From Bacteroidota bacterium (lineage in GTDB: Bacteria > Bacteroidota > Bacteroidia > AKYH767-A > OLB10): a stretch of 64,000 nt of DNA. The translations under genes and the position numbers were made by a program. How positions within the stretch are numbered: the stretch's first letter is position 1; each line of letters opens with the position of its first letter. Shown here in pieces: positions 37,809-47,593 of the stretch. The notes under the pieces are model-generated. The model did no database searches, was not told where the DNA came from, and saw only the letters and a program-made list of their open reading frames with translations. The DNA lies in contig JADKDR010000006.1 of NCBI GenBank assembly GCA_016714535.1, positions 124,001 to 188,000 on the forward strand, read 5' to 3'.

Positions 37809-38405
37809 TTGAAAGATACATTCAACGAATTAGAACTAATAAATCGCTATGCCCAACATGGCGACAGGGAAGCCGTTGGTTTACTTTTTAAGCAATCGCG
37901 CTCTTTTGCCTATGGTATAGCAAGAAAATATTATGACAACGATGATGATGCTAAAGATGCGGTCATGAATGTATTTGAGCAATTGCTCGCCACCTTAAAG
38001 ACACAACGGCCCGATAATTTCAGAGCGTGGCTGCATCATGTGGTAAAAAATCATTGCCTGATGGATTTGCGTAAGCAGAACGCCAAAATGCGCAGTGATG
38101 ATGCTATCAAACTTAATTACTATGCCAATGTGGAATCAGAAACCGATTTGCATCTTGAACAAAACAAAGAAGCGATGTTGAACGGACTGGAAGAAGCCAT
38201 TAATACCCTGAAAGATCAGCAGCAGGTGTGTATACGCATGATGTACCTCGAAAATAAATCGTACCAGGATATACAAAGTCAAACTGGCTTTACTTTTAAC
38301 GATGTTAAAAGTCACATTCAAAACGGAAAGCGAAACCTAAAGATCATTATGATGGAAAACTTAAAAAAGATACAGCTAATTGTTTTATTATATTTGTTTA
38401 ATTAA
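37809..38405 (+). CDS. Sigma-70 family RNA polymerase sigma factor (ECF type)
   Basis: 198 aa. The region 2-like segment is LLFKQSRSFAYGIARKYYD followed by DDAKDAVMNVFEQLL. The region 4-like helix-turn-helix is QQQVCIRMMYLENKSYQDIQ to HIQNGKRNLK. The start is TTG at 37809: a stop lies 18 nt upstream and the next Met comes only after region 2.1, so no ATG start is possible without losing the domain. The stop overlaps the following ATG (TAATG), coupling it to the membrane gene. It likely directs polymerase to a small regulon under control of that gene product. Confidence 0.88.
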   Translation: MKDTFNELELINRYAQHGDREAVGLLFKQSRSFAYGIARKYYDNDDDAKDAVMNVFEQLLATLKTQRPDNFRAWLHHVVKNHCLMDLRKQNAKMRSDDAIKLNYYANVESETDLHLEQNKEAMLNGLEEAINTLKDQQQVCIRMMYLENKSYQDIQSQTGFTFNDVKSHIQNGKRNLKIIMMENLKKIQLIVLLYLFN

Positions 38406-39643
38406 TGGGTAATAGAGATGCCATATTTTCGGTTAGCGACCACATCACTGATGAGGATGCGAGCTTGTATGCAGCACATAAGCTGGATAACGCTAATACG
38501 AGGCGCGTTGAATTGCATATGGCCGATTGTGAAATGTGTAGTGATGTGATAGAAGGGTTTATGAACAGCACCGCCCCTATCGAAACCATCAATGCAGTCC
38601 TGGATACAAGAATTGAAAAACTATTACCTCCCAAAAGAATAAATCTATTTAGTACCAAATGGCTTGCTGCTGCTGCCATGATTACCACCGTAATTGTTTC
38701 AGGTATATTATTCCTGAAACTACGAGACAAAGAAACACTTACACAAAATGATAAAGCGGTAAGTATCGATTCGATTTTGGAACCTACCGAAAGCGCTGCG
38801 GCTGTTAGCGATAGCGTTGCGGCTGTTGCAGCTACTCCTATTCCGATACCTAGCAAAGAGGTGGTAAATGAAGCAGCTGTTGAAGAAAATCTAACCAAAA
38901 AAAATGCTGAAGAAAATATTGTAATAACCGATTTAGCTGCCGTTAATAACAGTGCAGCCGAGGATGTTAAGGAAATCAGCATGAACGGTGAAGAATCGAC
39001 AAAAGATGAGGATGATTATACTTCCTTGCCAGAAAAAGTAGCGACCAATAAAAAGGAGATAACTGCGGATGTCACAAAACAGCAAGGTGCCTTTGATACA
39101 TTTGCCTTGTACAAAGATGTCTCTTTGGACTCGCGCAGGGGAAATGACATTAGAACAGGAAATGCGGTGCAGCGCAATGAATCGGAAGCACTTCGCGAAA
39201 TAGCTATTAGTAGCAATAAATCAGTTGAGCGAAAAAAAACAAAAGCAAAACAACCTGCCGCTTCGAAGAGTGTTGCTTTTAACGAAACAATTTATCTGCT
39301 TGCTGTGAATGATTTTAAAAATAAACAATATGCTGCAAGCATTGAAAAAATAAATGAGGTGTATGCCAATGCAGGCATGTATACCAATAACTGTAATTAT
39401 TACTTAGCTGCTTCGTGGTTCGAACAACAAAACTATGTCACCGCTGAATTTTATTTTTCGAAAATTAAAATTGACAAGAAATTTGAGTTGCGCGAAGATG
39501 CCTTATGGTTTCGGGCGCTTAATGCCATTCAGCTAAAAAACAATATTCTTGCTCAAGAACTACTCAATGACCTTATTGATTTGAACGGTGCACGGAAGCA
39601 AGAAGCTCAAAATCTGTTGCAACTAAATAAGGAAAACAAGTAA
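38405..39643 (+). CDS. Membrane anti-sigma-like protein with C-terminal TPR-like region
   Basis: 412 aa. An H38-x3-C42-x2-C45 motif (VELHMADCEMCSDVIEG) resembles the zinc-binding anti-sigma fold. A single membrane helix follows at about 86-106 (WLAAAAMITTVIVSGILFL). A long low-complexity, Ala/Glu-rich periplasmic linker leads to a helical C-terminal part (LLAVNDFKNKQYAASIEKIN to LLQLNKENK) that looks like tetratricopeptide repeats. It begins within the sigma stop codon. Inferred role: holds the sigma factor at the membrane and senses an envelope signal. The sensing domain is unusual for a simple anti-sigma factor. Confidence 0.78.
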   Translation: MGNRDAIFSVSDHITDEDASLYAAHKLDNANTRRVELHMADCEMCSDVIEGFMNSTAPIETINAVLDTRIEKLLPPKRINLFSTKWLAAAAMITTVIVSGILFLKLRDKETLTQNDKAVSIDSILEPTESAAAVSDSVAAVAATPIPIPSKEVVNEAAVEENLTKKNAEENIVITDLAAVNNSAAEDVKEISMNGEESTKDEDDYTSLPEKVATNKKEITADVTKQQGAFDTFALYKDVSLDSRRGNDIRTGNAVQRNESEALREIAISSNKSVERKKTKAKQPAASKSVAFNETIYLLAVNDFKNKQYAASIEKINEVYANAGMYTNNCNYYLAASWFEQQNYVTAEFYFSKIKIDKKFELREDALWFRALNAIQLKNNILAQELLNDLIDLNGARKQEAQNLLQLNKENK

Positions 39644-39875
39644 ATCAACAATCTTTTTAGCAGCAAGACAATAGTATTGCACACAATATTTATTCTTTTA
39701 CGTTAGATAAATAGCCCTTTACCACACAATTATATTCGTATACTATTTCGCTTCAAATTGTTGATGGAAATGTTTTTATATACCAAATATGGTACTATAT
39801 TTGGTATCCGAAATCCCGCATCATCCCATGATGCAAGTAGTGCGTTTATATTAAGATTATTCTAGTCTGAAAGTG

Positions 39876-42800
39876 ATGTTTTTAAGAAAACATATATGGT
39901 TACTGTTACTATTGTTTTTGTTTTGCAAGATTAATATTGCGCAATCCAATCATCAGTATGTTTTAGAACACAATTTACCAAATCCCCAACTTAATGCTGA
40001 ATATGAGCATGAGTTAACCAAGGACCCGGCCACAGGCATGGTACCGCGTGAGCGTTTGCTCGAAGGGATGAAGCTAATTGAAGGACAACAATCTATGAAA
40101 GTCCTGGGACCAATACCAGGACTTAGTTGGAAAGAACGAGGCCCAAAAAACCAACCGGGCCGCATGCGTAGTGTAATACTTGACCCTAATGATGGCCTTA
40201 AACAGCGTGTTTTTGCTGCAAGTGTTGCAGGTGGATTGTGGCGTTGTAATAACATTACAGCCTCCACTACCTTCTGGACTCCGGTAAATGATTTTTTTGC
40301 CAATCTTGCTGTAACAACCATCGCTTTCGACCCTACAAATAATCAAATTGCCTATTTTGGTACAGGTGAAGGTTATACGAATACCGAAGCTATTCGTGGC
40401 ATGGGTATTTGGAAATCGACCGATGGTGGTACAACCTGGGCACAACTACCATCAACCAATAACGCTACTTTTTATTTCAATCAAAAAATTCTTGTTTATA
40501 CAAATGGCGATGTATATGCAGCAACAAGTGCAGGGTTACAAAAATCAACTGATGGCGGACTAACCTGGACAAAAGTATTGGGAGCTGGTACCGGGGCCGT
40601 ATCGGATGTAATTTCAGATATTGAATTTGCAAACAATGGTACCATCTTCGCATCATGCGGTATCATAGCCAACGATGGTATGTACAGCAGTCCATCTGGC
40701 AATGCCGGTACATGGACTAAACTAAATACTGCGGCAAGCGGATTTACAACTAATATTAATGTAAGGCGAATTGAAATTGCTACAGCTCCATCCAATGCCA
40801 ACATTATTTATGCTATGCCTTGCAAATTTACCGCAGGTAAATACCGGACAGATACAATTTATGTTTCAGGAAATCAGGGTCTCTCCTGGACACCAAGTTC
40901 TTTACCAATTGATGCTAATCCGAATATTTCTACTCCCCGTGATATTACCAATGGACTTGCTTATTACACCATGATGCTTGAAGTTGACCCTAACAACTCT
41001 ACTGTTATTTGGGTAGGCGGTATAAACTTGTATAGAAGTAATGATGGTGGAGTAACGTATTATCAGGCATCAGATTATACAGGTACAGCTGGTTATGCAG
41101 ATGTGCATGCTTGTCAACATGATGCATACTTCGAACCCGGAAATTCGAATGTTGTGTTATTTGCAAATGATGGAGGAATTTACCGTACAACAAATGCAAC
41201 CTTTACTACTCCTGCCGTTTTACCACGCAATGATAATTTGAATAATGCATTGTTGTTTAGCAGTACGCTTAACCCAACAAGTTATGACCATCGCATTTGG
41301 GCAGGTACTGAAAACAATGTCAATATGAAATTGAATAATCCTGGAATCGGAAATGGTAATTTGATAAATTTAGGAGGTACCGGTGTGATTGCAGGAAATA
41401 ATGGCGGCTATTATCATGTAGATTATAACAATCAAGCCAATCATGTATGGACATCGACAAATTTAACGGTGCCAACTCCATTAACTTATTATTACAGATC
41501 GACCGATGGCGGCTTGAGCAATTCTTACATTGGAAATAAACAAACACTTGGTCCATTTAATATTACAGCTTACGATTCTATAGGAAAAAATATCTATACA
41601 TCGTGGGCGGCCAACAGTCAGTATTTTGTATGGGCTCACAGTGCCACAACAATTCCGGCTATTGCAAAATCATTTGCGGCTTTGTCATCGTCACGTATTC
41701 GTTCCATTGCGGTATCGCCTAATCTCAACACTACGGTATATTTTGGATTGTCCAATGGCAAATTAATAAAGGCATTAAATGCACCAACTGCTGCCACATT
41801 TTCAAGTATAGGTGATACTACATTTCCTGTAGCAAATATATCTTGCATTGTTGTTGAACCGGGCAATGAAAACCACATTATTGTAACTTTTTCGAATTAT
41901 GGTGTAGCCAGTGTGTGGGAAACAACCAATGCAGGCGCTACATGGACAAATATAGAAGGCAACTTGCCCGATATGCCTGTACGTTGGGCTATGTTTAATC
42001 CAATAAATCCCACACAGTTTTTACTTGCCACTGAACTGGGTGTGTGGACAACCGATGCCTTAGCCGGGGCAGCCACGCAGTGGTTTGCTAGCAATACGGG
42101 CCTTGCCAATATGCGATGCGATATGCTTAACTATCGCCCAAGCGATGGATTGATGCTGGTGGCAACACATGGACGTGGTGTGTTTTCGAGTGATGTATTT
42201 ACAGGCGTTGAAGCTGCCTTTACATCTGATAAGCGTATTACTTATACCAATAAGGGTATTCAGTTTTATGATGCAAGTTATAAAGCGTCCAGCTTCCTAT
42301 GGAACTTTGGTGATGCAACTACAAGTACACTTCAAAATCCTTTAAAATCCTATACCAACCCGGGAGTTTATGCGGTTTCGCTAACTATTAATAGTGGTGG
42401 CTCCTCCGTTTCAAAAACCAATTATATCAAAATTCTGCCTAACCGTGTTGCACCATACTTGTATGCAAATGGTGGCGACTTCGAAACCAACCCTAATGAT
42501 TTTGGAAGCGATAACGAAGACATTGAGACCCCATGGGAATTAGGCAATTCGGCAGTTCCAGGAAAAGACGGAACACTATCAGGAGTGAACGCGTGGGTAA
42601 CAGGCATTACGCAACCTACCTATCAGACAGATGAAGAAATAAGTCTTTTAACTCCAAACTTTGACCTAACAGGATCTGTATTATGGAATCTCGAATTTTA
42701 TTCAAAGTTTAATACCGAAAATGGATATGATGGCTTTATTGTAGAATACAGCCTTGATAAAGGCGATAACTGGTCTCCACTTGGAAACTATCAGGTGCCT

Positions 42801-43565
42801 AACTGGTACAACAACCAAAACAATATAACCAATACATCTTTTCCAATTAATCAGGCCTATTTTTCGAGTGACACGGTAACTGTATACAATCGCTGCTTTT
42901 GGGGAATAAGCTCGCTAGCCGGGAATCTGAATGTTGCCTTCCGAATCCGCTTCAAAGCTTTTGGCGATGTCACTAATCTTGCCGGTGTTGCTGTAGATAA
43001 TTTCCAAATCTTTATTCCCGACCCTCTTGCAGCTTCTTTATTATCATTTACAGGCAAGCATTACGAAAAATACAATGCATTGATGTGGAACATAAGCAGT
43101 AGAAATGAGGTGATATCTTTTCATATTGAGCGCAGTGCTGATGGTGTAAATTTTGAACACATTTATACCCTTTCTGCAGGCAATCAAACATCGTATAGCT
43201 TTAACGATTATAACCTTATCAAAAACAAATATTTTTACCGTATTGTATCAAGTGAATTAAGTGGTAAAAATTCGTACTCTAAAGTTATTGCCTTAGGAAG
43301 CAAAATTAAAAATACTGCATCGCTAGTGGTTACTCCCAACCCTACCAACGATTTACTTTTTATTATGGCTGATCATGTTGCAGGTACATCTACCCTCAAC
43401 ATTATTAATGCAAATGGCAAGCTTATGTTGAGCAAAAAGGTAGATAACCCAACACACTTATCGCAAGGCATATCTACCCGAGAGCTAAACATGACGCCCG
43501 GCATTTATTTTATTCAACTGGTTACCGAAGATGAAAGTTTGAGCACCAAACTTGTGGTTAAGTAA
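39876..43565 (+). CDS. T9SS secreted BNR/sialidase-like propeller and PKD protein
   Basis: About 1229 aa from ATG 39876 (a GTG directly before it is in frame). Signal peptide MFLRKHIWLLLLLFLFCKINIAQ. Multiple Asp-box/BNR repeats occur (STDGGTTWAQL, STDGGLTWTKV, SNDGGVTYYQ, TTNAGATWTNI), as in VPS10/glycosyl-hydrolase-like propellers. A PKD domain follows (SSFLWNFGDATTSTLQNP), then a roughly 150-residue jelly-roll-like region (WELGNSAVPG to AVDNFQIFIPD). A type A tail ends the protein (LVVTPNPTNDLLFIMA to STKLVVK). No catalytic sialidase set is evident, so binding or structural roles are equally likely. Secreted. Confidence 0.9.
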   Translation: MFLRKHIWLLLLLFLFCKINIAQSNHQYVLEHNLPNPQLNAEYEHELTKDPATGMVPRERLLEGMKLIEGQQSMKVLGPIPGLSWKERGPKNQPGRMRSVILDPNDGLKQRVFAASVAGGLWRCNNITASTTFWTPVNDFFANLAVTTIAFDPTNNQIAYFGTGEGYTNTEAIRGMGIWKSTDGGTTWAQLPSTNNATFYFNQKILVYTNGDVYAATSAGLQKSTDGGLTWTKVLGAGTGAVSDVISDIEFANNGTIFASCGIIANDGMYSSPSGNAGTWTKLNTAASGFTTNINVRRIEIATAPSNANIIYAMPCKFTAGKYRTDTIYVSGNQGLSWTPSSLPIDANPNISTPRDITNGLAYYTMMLEVDPNNSTVIWVGGINLYRSNDGGVTYYQASDYTGTAGYADVHACQHDAYFEPGNSNVVLFANDGGIYRTTNATFTTPAVLPRNDNLNNALLFSSTLNPTSYDHRIWAGTENNVNMKLNNPGIGNGNLINLGGTGVIAGNNGGYYHVDYNNQANHVWTSTNLTVPTPLTYYYRSTDGGLSNSYIGNKQTLGPFNITAYDSIGKNIYTSWAANSQYFVWAHSATTIPAIAKSFAALSSSRIRSIAVSPNLNTTVYFGLSNGKLIKALNAPTAATFSSIGDTTFPVANISCIVVEPGNENHIIVTFSNYGVASVWETTNAGATWTNIEGNLPDMPVRWAMFNPINPTQFLLATELGVWTTDALAGAATQWFASNTGLANMRCDMLNYRPSDGLMLVATHGRGVFSSDVFTGVEAAFTSDKRITYTNKGIQFYDASYKASSFLWNFGDATTSTLQNPLKSYTNPGVYAVSLTINSGGSSVSKTNYIKILPNRVAPYLYANGGDFETNPNDFGSDNEDIETPWELGNSAVPGKDGTLSGVNAWVTGITQPTYQTDEEISLLTPNFDLTGSVLWNLEFYSKFNTENGYDGFIVEYSLDKGDNWSPLGNYQVPNWYNNQNNITNTSFPINQAYFSSDTVTVYNRCFWGISSLAGNLNVAFRIRFKAFGDVTNLAGVAVDNFQIFIPDPLAASLLSFTGKHYEKYNALMWNISSRNEVISFHIERSADGVNFEHIYTLSAGNQTSYSFNDYNLIKNKYFYRIVSSELSGKNSYSKVIALGSKIKNTASLVVTPNPTNDLLFIMADHVAGTSTLNIINANGKLMLSKKVDNPTHLSQGISTRELNMTPGIYFIQLVTEDESLSTKLVVK

Positions 43566-44108
43566 ATGAGTGAGCGTTTCCATTGTTCTATTCTATTCCG
43601 GTTATTATAAAGAAACTCAGGTACTACTTTTTATAACAGTCCTTTTACAAAACAAATATCGGTAATGTGCTATTCGTAATTCCTAGAAATCTGAAACGAA
43701 AATAATTCTAGGTGCACCATTTTCTTAGGTTGATATTTTTAACCTCGTAAATACTTATTCAGTTATTGCCTAAGACGCTCCAAGACAACATAACATTTAG
43801 CGTTATAAAAAAAAATTAGGAAAAGTTACAATCAGAAGCCACAAAGAATTTACTTTTCTTGAAGAATCTGTATCGATATCGTAATGCATTCGCCATTTGG
43901 CAGGTTCCACTTATGCGGAAATATTTATCACACACTAGATGAACTTGAGGTCAAAAAAGAATTGCTATAAATTAAGCTATGTAAACTGAAAGCACGTTTT
44001 GGCATTTCTATATAAGTTGGAGGCAACATGTAATTGTAACTGAACCAACCACATAAAATAAAGTTGCCAATTCTGAGAAGTAAAATATTGAATTGAATGA
44101 TATTAAAA
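43566..44108. other. Long intergenic region, nothing recognised
   Basis: 543 bases between convergent genes. Short open stretches exist but none is longer than about 30 codons with a plausible start. No clear terminator with a T run, no repeat shared with the rest of the window and no tRNA-like structure was seen. It could hold remnants of a decayed gene or an unrecognised RNA. Confidence 0.5.
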
Positions 44109-44897
44109 TCACAAGCTCAATGTTCTTCCTCCATCTACCGGCAAATTAATTCCGTTAATATAGGAGGCTGCCGGTGAAGCAAGAAAAACAATAGCATCTG
44201 CAATTTCATTGGGTTCGGCAAAGCGCTGAGCAGGAATTTCGGTTACCATTTCGCGCACAATATCATTAAATGTTTTCCCGGTTTTTTTCGATTTATCGTC
44301 AATAATATTAGTAAGCCTTGCAGTATTGGTTGCACCGGGCAATACATTATTTACCGTAATGCCAAACTGTGCCAATTCGCCTGCAAGAGTTTTGCTCCAG
44401 TTAGCCACAGCACCTCGTATGGTATTTGAAACACCGAGGCCCTTCAATGGTTGTTTAACCGATGTGCTTATCACATTTATTATTCGGCCATAACTTGCCT
44501 GTTTCATTCCATCGAGACAACATTGCATAAGCAGGTGATTGCATAGCAGGTGATTGCTGAATGCTTCAACAAAGTCCTCTTCTTTAGCAGTGGCTGCCGG
44601 CCCGGGTTGTGGCCCTCCTGTATTATTTACCAATATATGTATGGTACCTTGCTCCTCAATCAATTCTTGTACTGCCTTGCTTAACTTTTCTGGGTATCGA
44701 TAATCCACCGCTAGGTAACTATGCTTTTGGTTTCCATTGTTTGGCAACATATTGCACACTTCGCTTAATACATTTTCATCGCGTGCAAGCAGCGTAATAC
44801 TGCATTCGTGTTGTGCCAGGGCAATGGCAGCAGCCTTACCTATACCTTGTGTGCTCCCGCATACAAGTGCTCTTCGGTTTTGAAAATCTAAATTCAT
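44109..44897 (-). CDS. SDR-family oxidoreductase lacking the usual Tyr-Lys pair
   Basis: 262 aa from ATG 44897 (MNLDFQNRRALVCGSTQGIG). The G-x3-G-x-G cofactor motif (GSTQGIG) and NNTGGPQPG are present, as is INVISTS for the catalytic serine. The usual Y-x3-K site is replaced: the region reads GVSNTIRGAVANWSKTLAGEL. This matches a divergent BKR-like SDR subgroup, often annotated as 3-oxoacyl reductase-like. NAD(P)-dependent chemistry is uncertain. Divergently transcribed from the RidA-family gene, so the two may be co-regulated. Confidence 0.85.
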   Translation of the reverse strand: MNLDFQNRRALVCGSTQGIGKAAAIALAQHECSITLLARDENVLSEVCNMLPNNGNQKHSYLAVDYRYPEKLSKAVQELIEEQGTIHILVNNTGGPQPGPAATAKEEDFVEAFSNHLLCNHLLMQCCLDGMKQASYGRIINVISTSVKQPLKGLGVSNTIRGAVANWSKTLAGELAQFGITVNNVLPGATNTARLTNIIDDKSKKTGKTFNDIVREMVTEIPAQRFAEPNEIADAIVFLASPAASYINGINLPVDGGRTLSL

Positions 44898-44984
44898 TGT
44901 AAAAAAATTGTACGTAAATAAACTCAAAAAAAACGGTGAGCGGAAATTGTATTACTTTTATTGCCAGTATAAAAATAAACAAGC

Positions 44985-45404
44985 ATGCAGCACAACGATA
45001 GCATTAATTCATCTAAAGCACCTGAACCTGTTGGGTTATACCCACATGCTCGCAAGGTTGGTAACCTTTTATTTCTAAGCGGTGTAGGCCCGCGCGAACG
45101 AGGCACAAAAAAAATTCCGGGAGTAGAACTTAGTGACGATGGAAAAATAATTTCATACGACATTGCTTTGCAATGTCATTCGGTATTTGCCAATGTAAAA
45201 GCCATACTGGAAGATGCCGGCAGCCGTTGGGAAAATATTGTGGATGTAACTGTTTACCTCACCAACATGAAAGATGATTTTACTATCTACAATAAACTAT
45301 GGGCAGAATATTTTGCAACCAATCCACCGTGCCGCACTACACTCGAAATTAATTGCCTACCAACACCCATAGGTATTGAGTTAAAAGTGATTGCAACCAT
45401 ATGA
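44985..45404 (+). CDS. RidA-family deaminase (2-aminomuconate-deaminase-like?)
   Basis: 139 aa, typical YjgF/YER057c/UK114 length. LYPHARKVGNLLFLSGVGPRERG, a conserved Arg in PPCRTTLEINCLP and the C-terminal GIELKVIATI fit the family. The YPHAR and SGVGPR features recall members annotated as 2-aminomuconate deaminase in tryptophan/kynurenine breakdown. A general enamine/imine deaminase (RidA) role is also possible. Its stop overlaps the next start by ATGA, so it forms an operon with comF. Confidence 0.85.
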   Translation: MQHNDSINSSKAPEPVGLYPHARKVGNLLFLSGVGPRERGTKKIPGVELSDDGKIISYDIALQCHSVFANVKAILEDAGSRWENIVDVTVYLTNMKDDFTIYNKLWAEYFATNPPCRTTLEINCLPTPIGIELKVIATI

Positions 45405-46105
45405 GCCAAACCCTGCTAGATAAATACGTGTTTGGGTTTTACAACATCTTACTTCCCAACCGGTGTTGTATGTGTATCAACAATTTATTCAGCATGGAAT
45501 ATTTGGTTTGCAACCGCTGCATCAATCAGTTACCAATTACCGAGTTTGATTCGGTTTCGGATAATCCTGTAATTAAACACTTATGGGGCAAGTGCAAAGT
45601 AGATGCAGCAACCTCCTATTTGCTTTTTGCAAAAGGCTCCGGAATTCAGGAGGCGATACATGAATTAAAATATCGCGGTAACCGCAACATCGGAATATTG
45701 CTTGGCGAATGGATGGGAAGATTTTTACTTACTAAGAAAATTTACACACAAGCTGATTATATTATTCCGGTGCCACTGCATCGCTCTCGCTTGCTGCAAC
45801 GTGGTTATAATCAAAGCACCATGTTGGCAATTGGGTTGAATCGCAGCATGCATATACCTTACGATGAGCATATACTTACACGTGATACTGCCACAACTAC
45901 ACAAACACGAAAGCACCGCTATGAGCGTTACGAAAATATGAAAGAAGTATTTATGCTCAGGCAGGATGAAGCATTGCATGGAAAAACTTTTCTATTAATA
46001 GATGATGTAATTACAACCGGTAGCACCCTGGCTGCATGCATCGAAGTATTAAACAACATACCTGATAGCAAGGTGCTTGTGGCAACACTTGCCTATGTTG
46101 TTTAA
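45401..46105 (+). CDS. comF: ComF-family phosphoribosyltransferase-like protein
   Basis: 234 aa. A cysteine cluster near the N-terminus (C22, C23, C25, C37, C40; PNRCCMC, LVCNRC) fits the ComF zinc finger. The later part has IIPVPLHRSRLLQRGYNQS and the PRPP-binding loop LLIDDVITTGSTL (198-210). ComF proteins are needed for DNA uptake in naturally competent bacteria, and in many genomes the exact role is unproven. Translation is probably coupled to the RidA-family gene upstream. Confidence 0.92.
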   Translation: MSQTLLDKYVFGFYNILLPNRCCMCINNLFSMEYLVCNRCINQLPITEFDSVSDNPVIKHLWGKCKVDAATSYLLFAKGSGIQEAIHELKYRGNRNIGILLGEWMGRFLLTKKIYTQADYIIPVPLHRSRLLQRGYNQSTMLAIGLNRSMHIPYDEHILTRDTATTTQTRKHRYERYENMKEVFMLRQDEALHGKTFLLIDDVITTGSTLAACIEVLNNIPDSKVLVATLAYVV

Positions 46106-46287
46106 ATATATATTCAACCGCTTGAATCGCAGTTCAAAATTGATTTTCGTTTTGTAAACGGTAGATTCTCCATTTAAAAATTTGCAGCTACCGATTAATT
46201 AAATTCACTCCAAAGTGTTGCAAGTGCATATTACGTTTGCACTGTTCATTTAAAAAATTCCTAACTAAACTTTAAAAAATTATTAAA

Positions 46288-47555
46288 ATGAGAAAACACA
46301 ATTCTTTCAATTCACGCTTGGAATGGCCATTATGGCGAGTTTCAGCGTACAGGCACAAACCTGGAACCTGGCAGGTAACGCAGGCATTAATCCTGCAAAT
46401 GATTTCATTGGTACTACGGATGCCAAAGCTTTACGTTTACGCACCAACAACTTAGTACGTGTTAATATTGCTCCATCTGGTAATGTTGGTATTGGCACAC
46501 AAACCCCTGCCGATAGATTACATGTAAGCAATGGACACCTGCGTGTCGAAAGCAGCATTGCCAACGACAGTTCAATTCTTGTATTGAATCAAGCAACGAG
46601 CAATTGCAATATTCAGTACAGAGTTGGCAACATTGGACGTGCATATACTGGCTACGATGTTTCTACAGCAACATTTGTTACTTCTGTAAGCACCACCGGC
46701 ACACGTCCCGATTTAACTATCAGAGCAAGTAATGGTTACGCAGGTTTAGGCACCTCTAATGCCTTATATCCTCTTCACCTGGTAGGTACTTCGTCAACAG
46801 GTTTTCAGTATGATGGCGCAACCGGTGGATATGCCGGTAGTTATATGAATGCTACCGATACAGCCAACGGCAGGCCCTTCTATGGCTATAAAATTGGTAA
46901 CTCAACTAAAGGATGGACTTACATGGATAAGACAGGAAAATTTAGCATTTACAATGGAGGCGATCGTTTAGTCGTACTAAATAACGGTAATATAGGTATT
47001 GGTACTTCAACTCCTGATGCAAGATTGCATGTAGGTGCTGGAACAGATGCTAGCGCAGCTTCGGGTGGTTATTTAGTAACCGGCTTACTTACAAGCGAAA
47101 ATCTTGTGATGGACAATAATGAAATTATGGCGCGTAATAATGGAGCAACAGCTACGCTTTATTTTAATCATAGTGGTGGTAATATTGCTATGTGTTCAGG
47201 TGGTGGACAAGTTACCATTGGAACAGCAACGCCCGCATCAGGTTACTTATTAAGTGTTGATGGAAAAGTAATGGCTGAGGAAATACGTGTTGAGTTGTCT
47301 GGCAACTGGCCTGACTATGTATTTGGTAAAGACTATAACTTGCCTTCGATAGAAGAAGTAGAAAAAACCATTTCCGAAAAAGGACACTTGCCTAATATGC
47401 CTTCGGCAAAAGAGGTGGAAACAACAGGCGGTTTTCAAGTTGGCGAAATGCAAACCAAACTTCTCGAAAAAGTAGAAGAGCTTACTTTATACATCATTCA
47501 GTTAAAGAAAGAAAACGATGTATTGAAATCACGAGTTGATGCAATGAGTAAGTAA
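46288..47555 (+). CDS. Exported tail-fibre-like coiled-coil protein, frameshifted start
   Basis: The clean frame opens at 46323, but there the signal peptide has lost its n-region. From the ATG at 46288 one additional A in the AAAA run at 46293-46296 would give MRKTQFFQFTLGMAIMASFS followed by VQAQ, an excellent signal peptide. I therefore read a 1-nt deletion. The body has glycine-rich beta repeats (GNVGIGTQTPADRLHV, GNIGIGTSTPDARLHV) resembling tail-fibre or endosialidase-chaperone-associated stalks. The C-terminus is a coiled coil (LLEKVEELTLYIIQLKKEND). No sorting domain. Likely a surface trimer; function unknown. Confidence 0.8.
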
Positions 47556-47593
47556 CCATAGTAATTTAAATTAACCTTTTAATAAAAATTACG

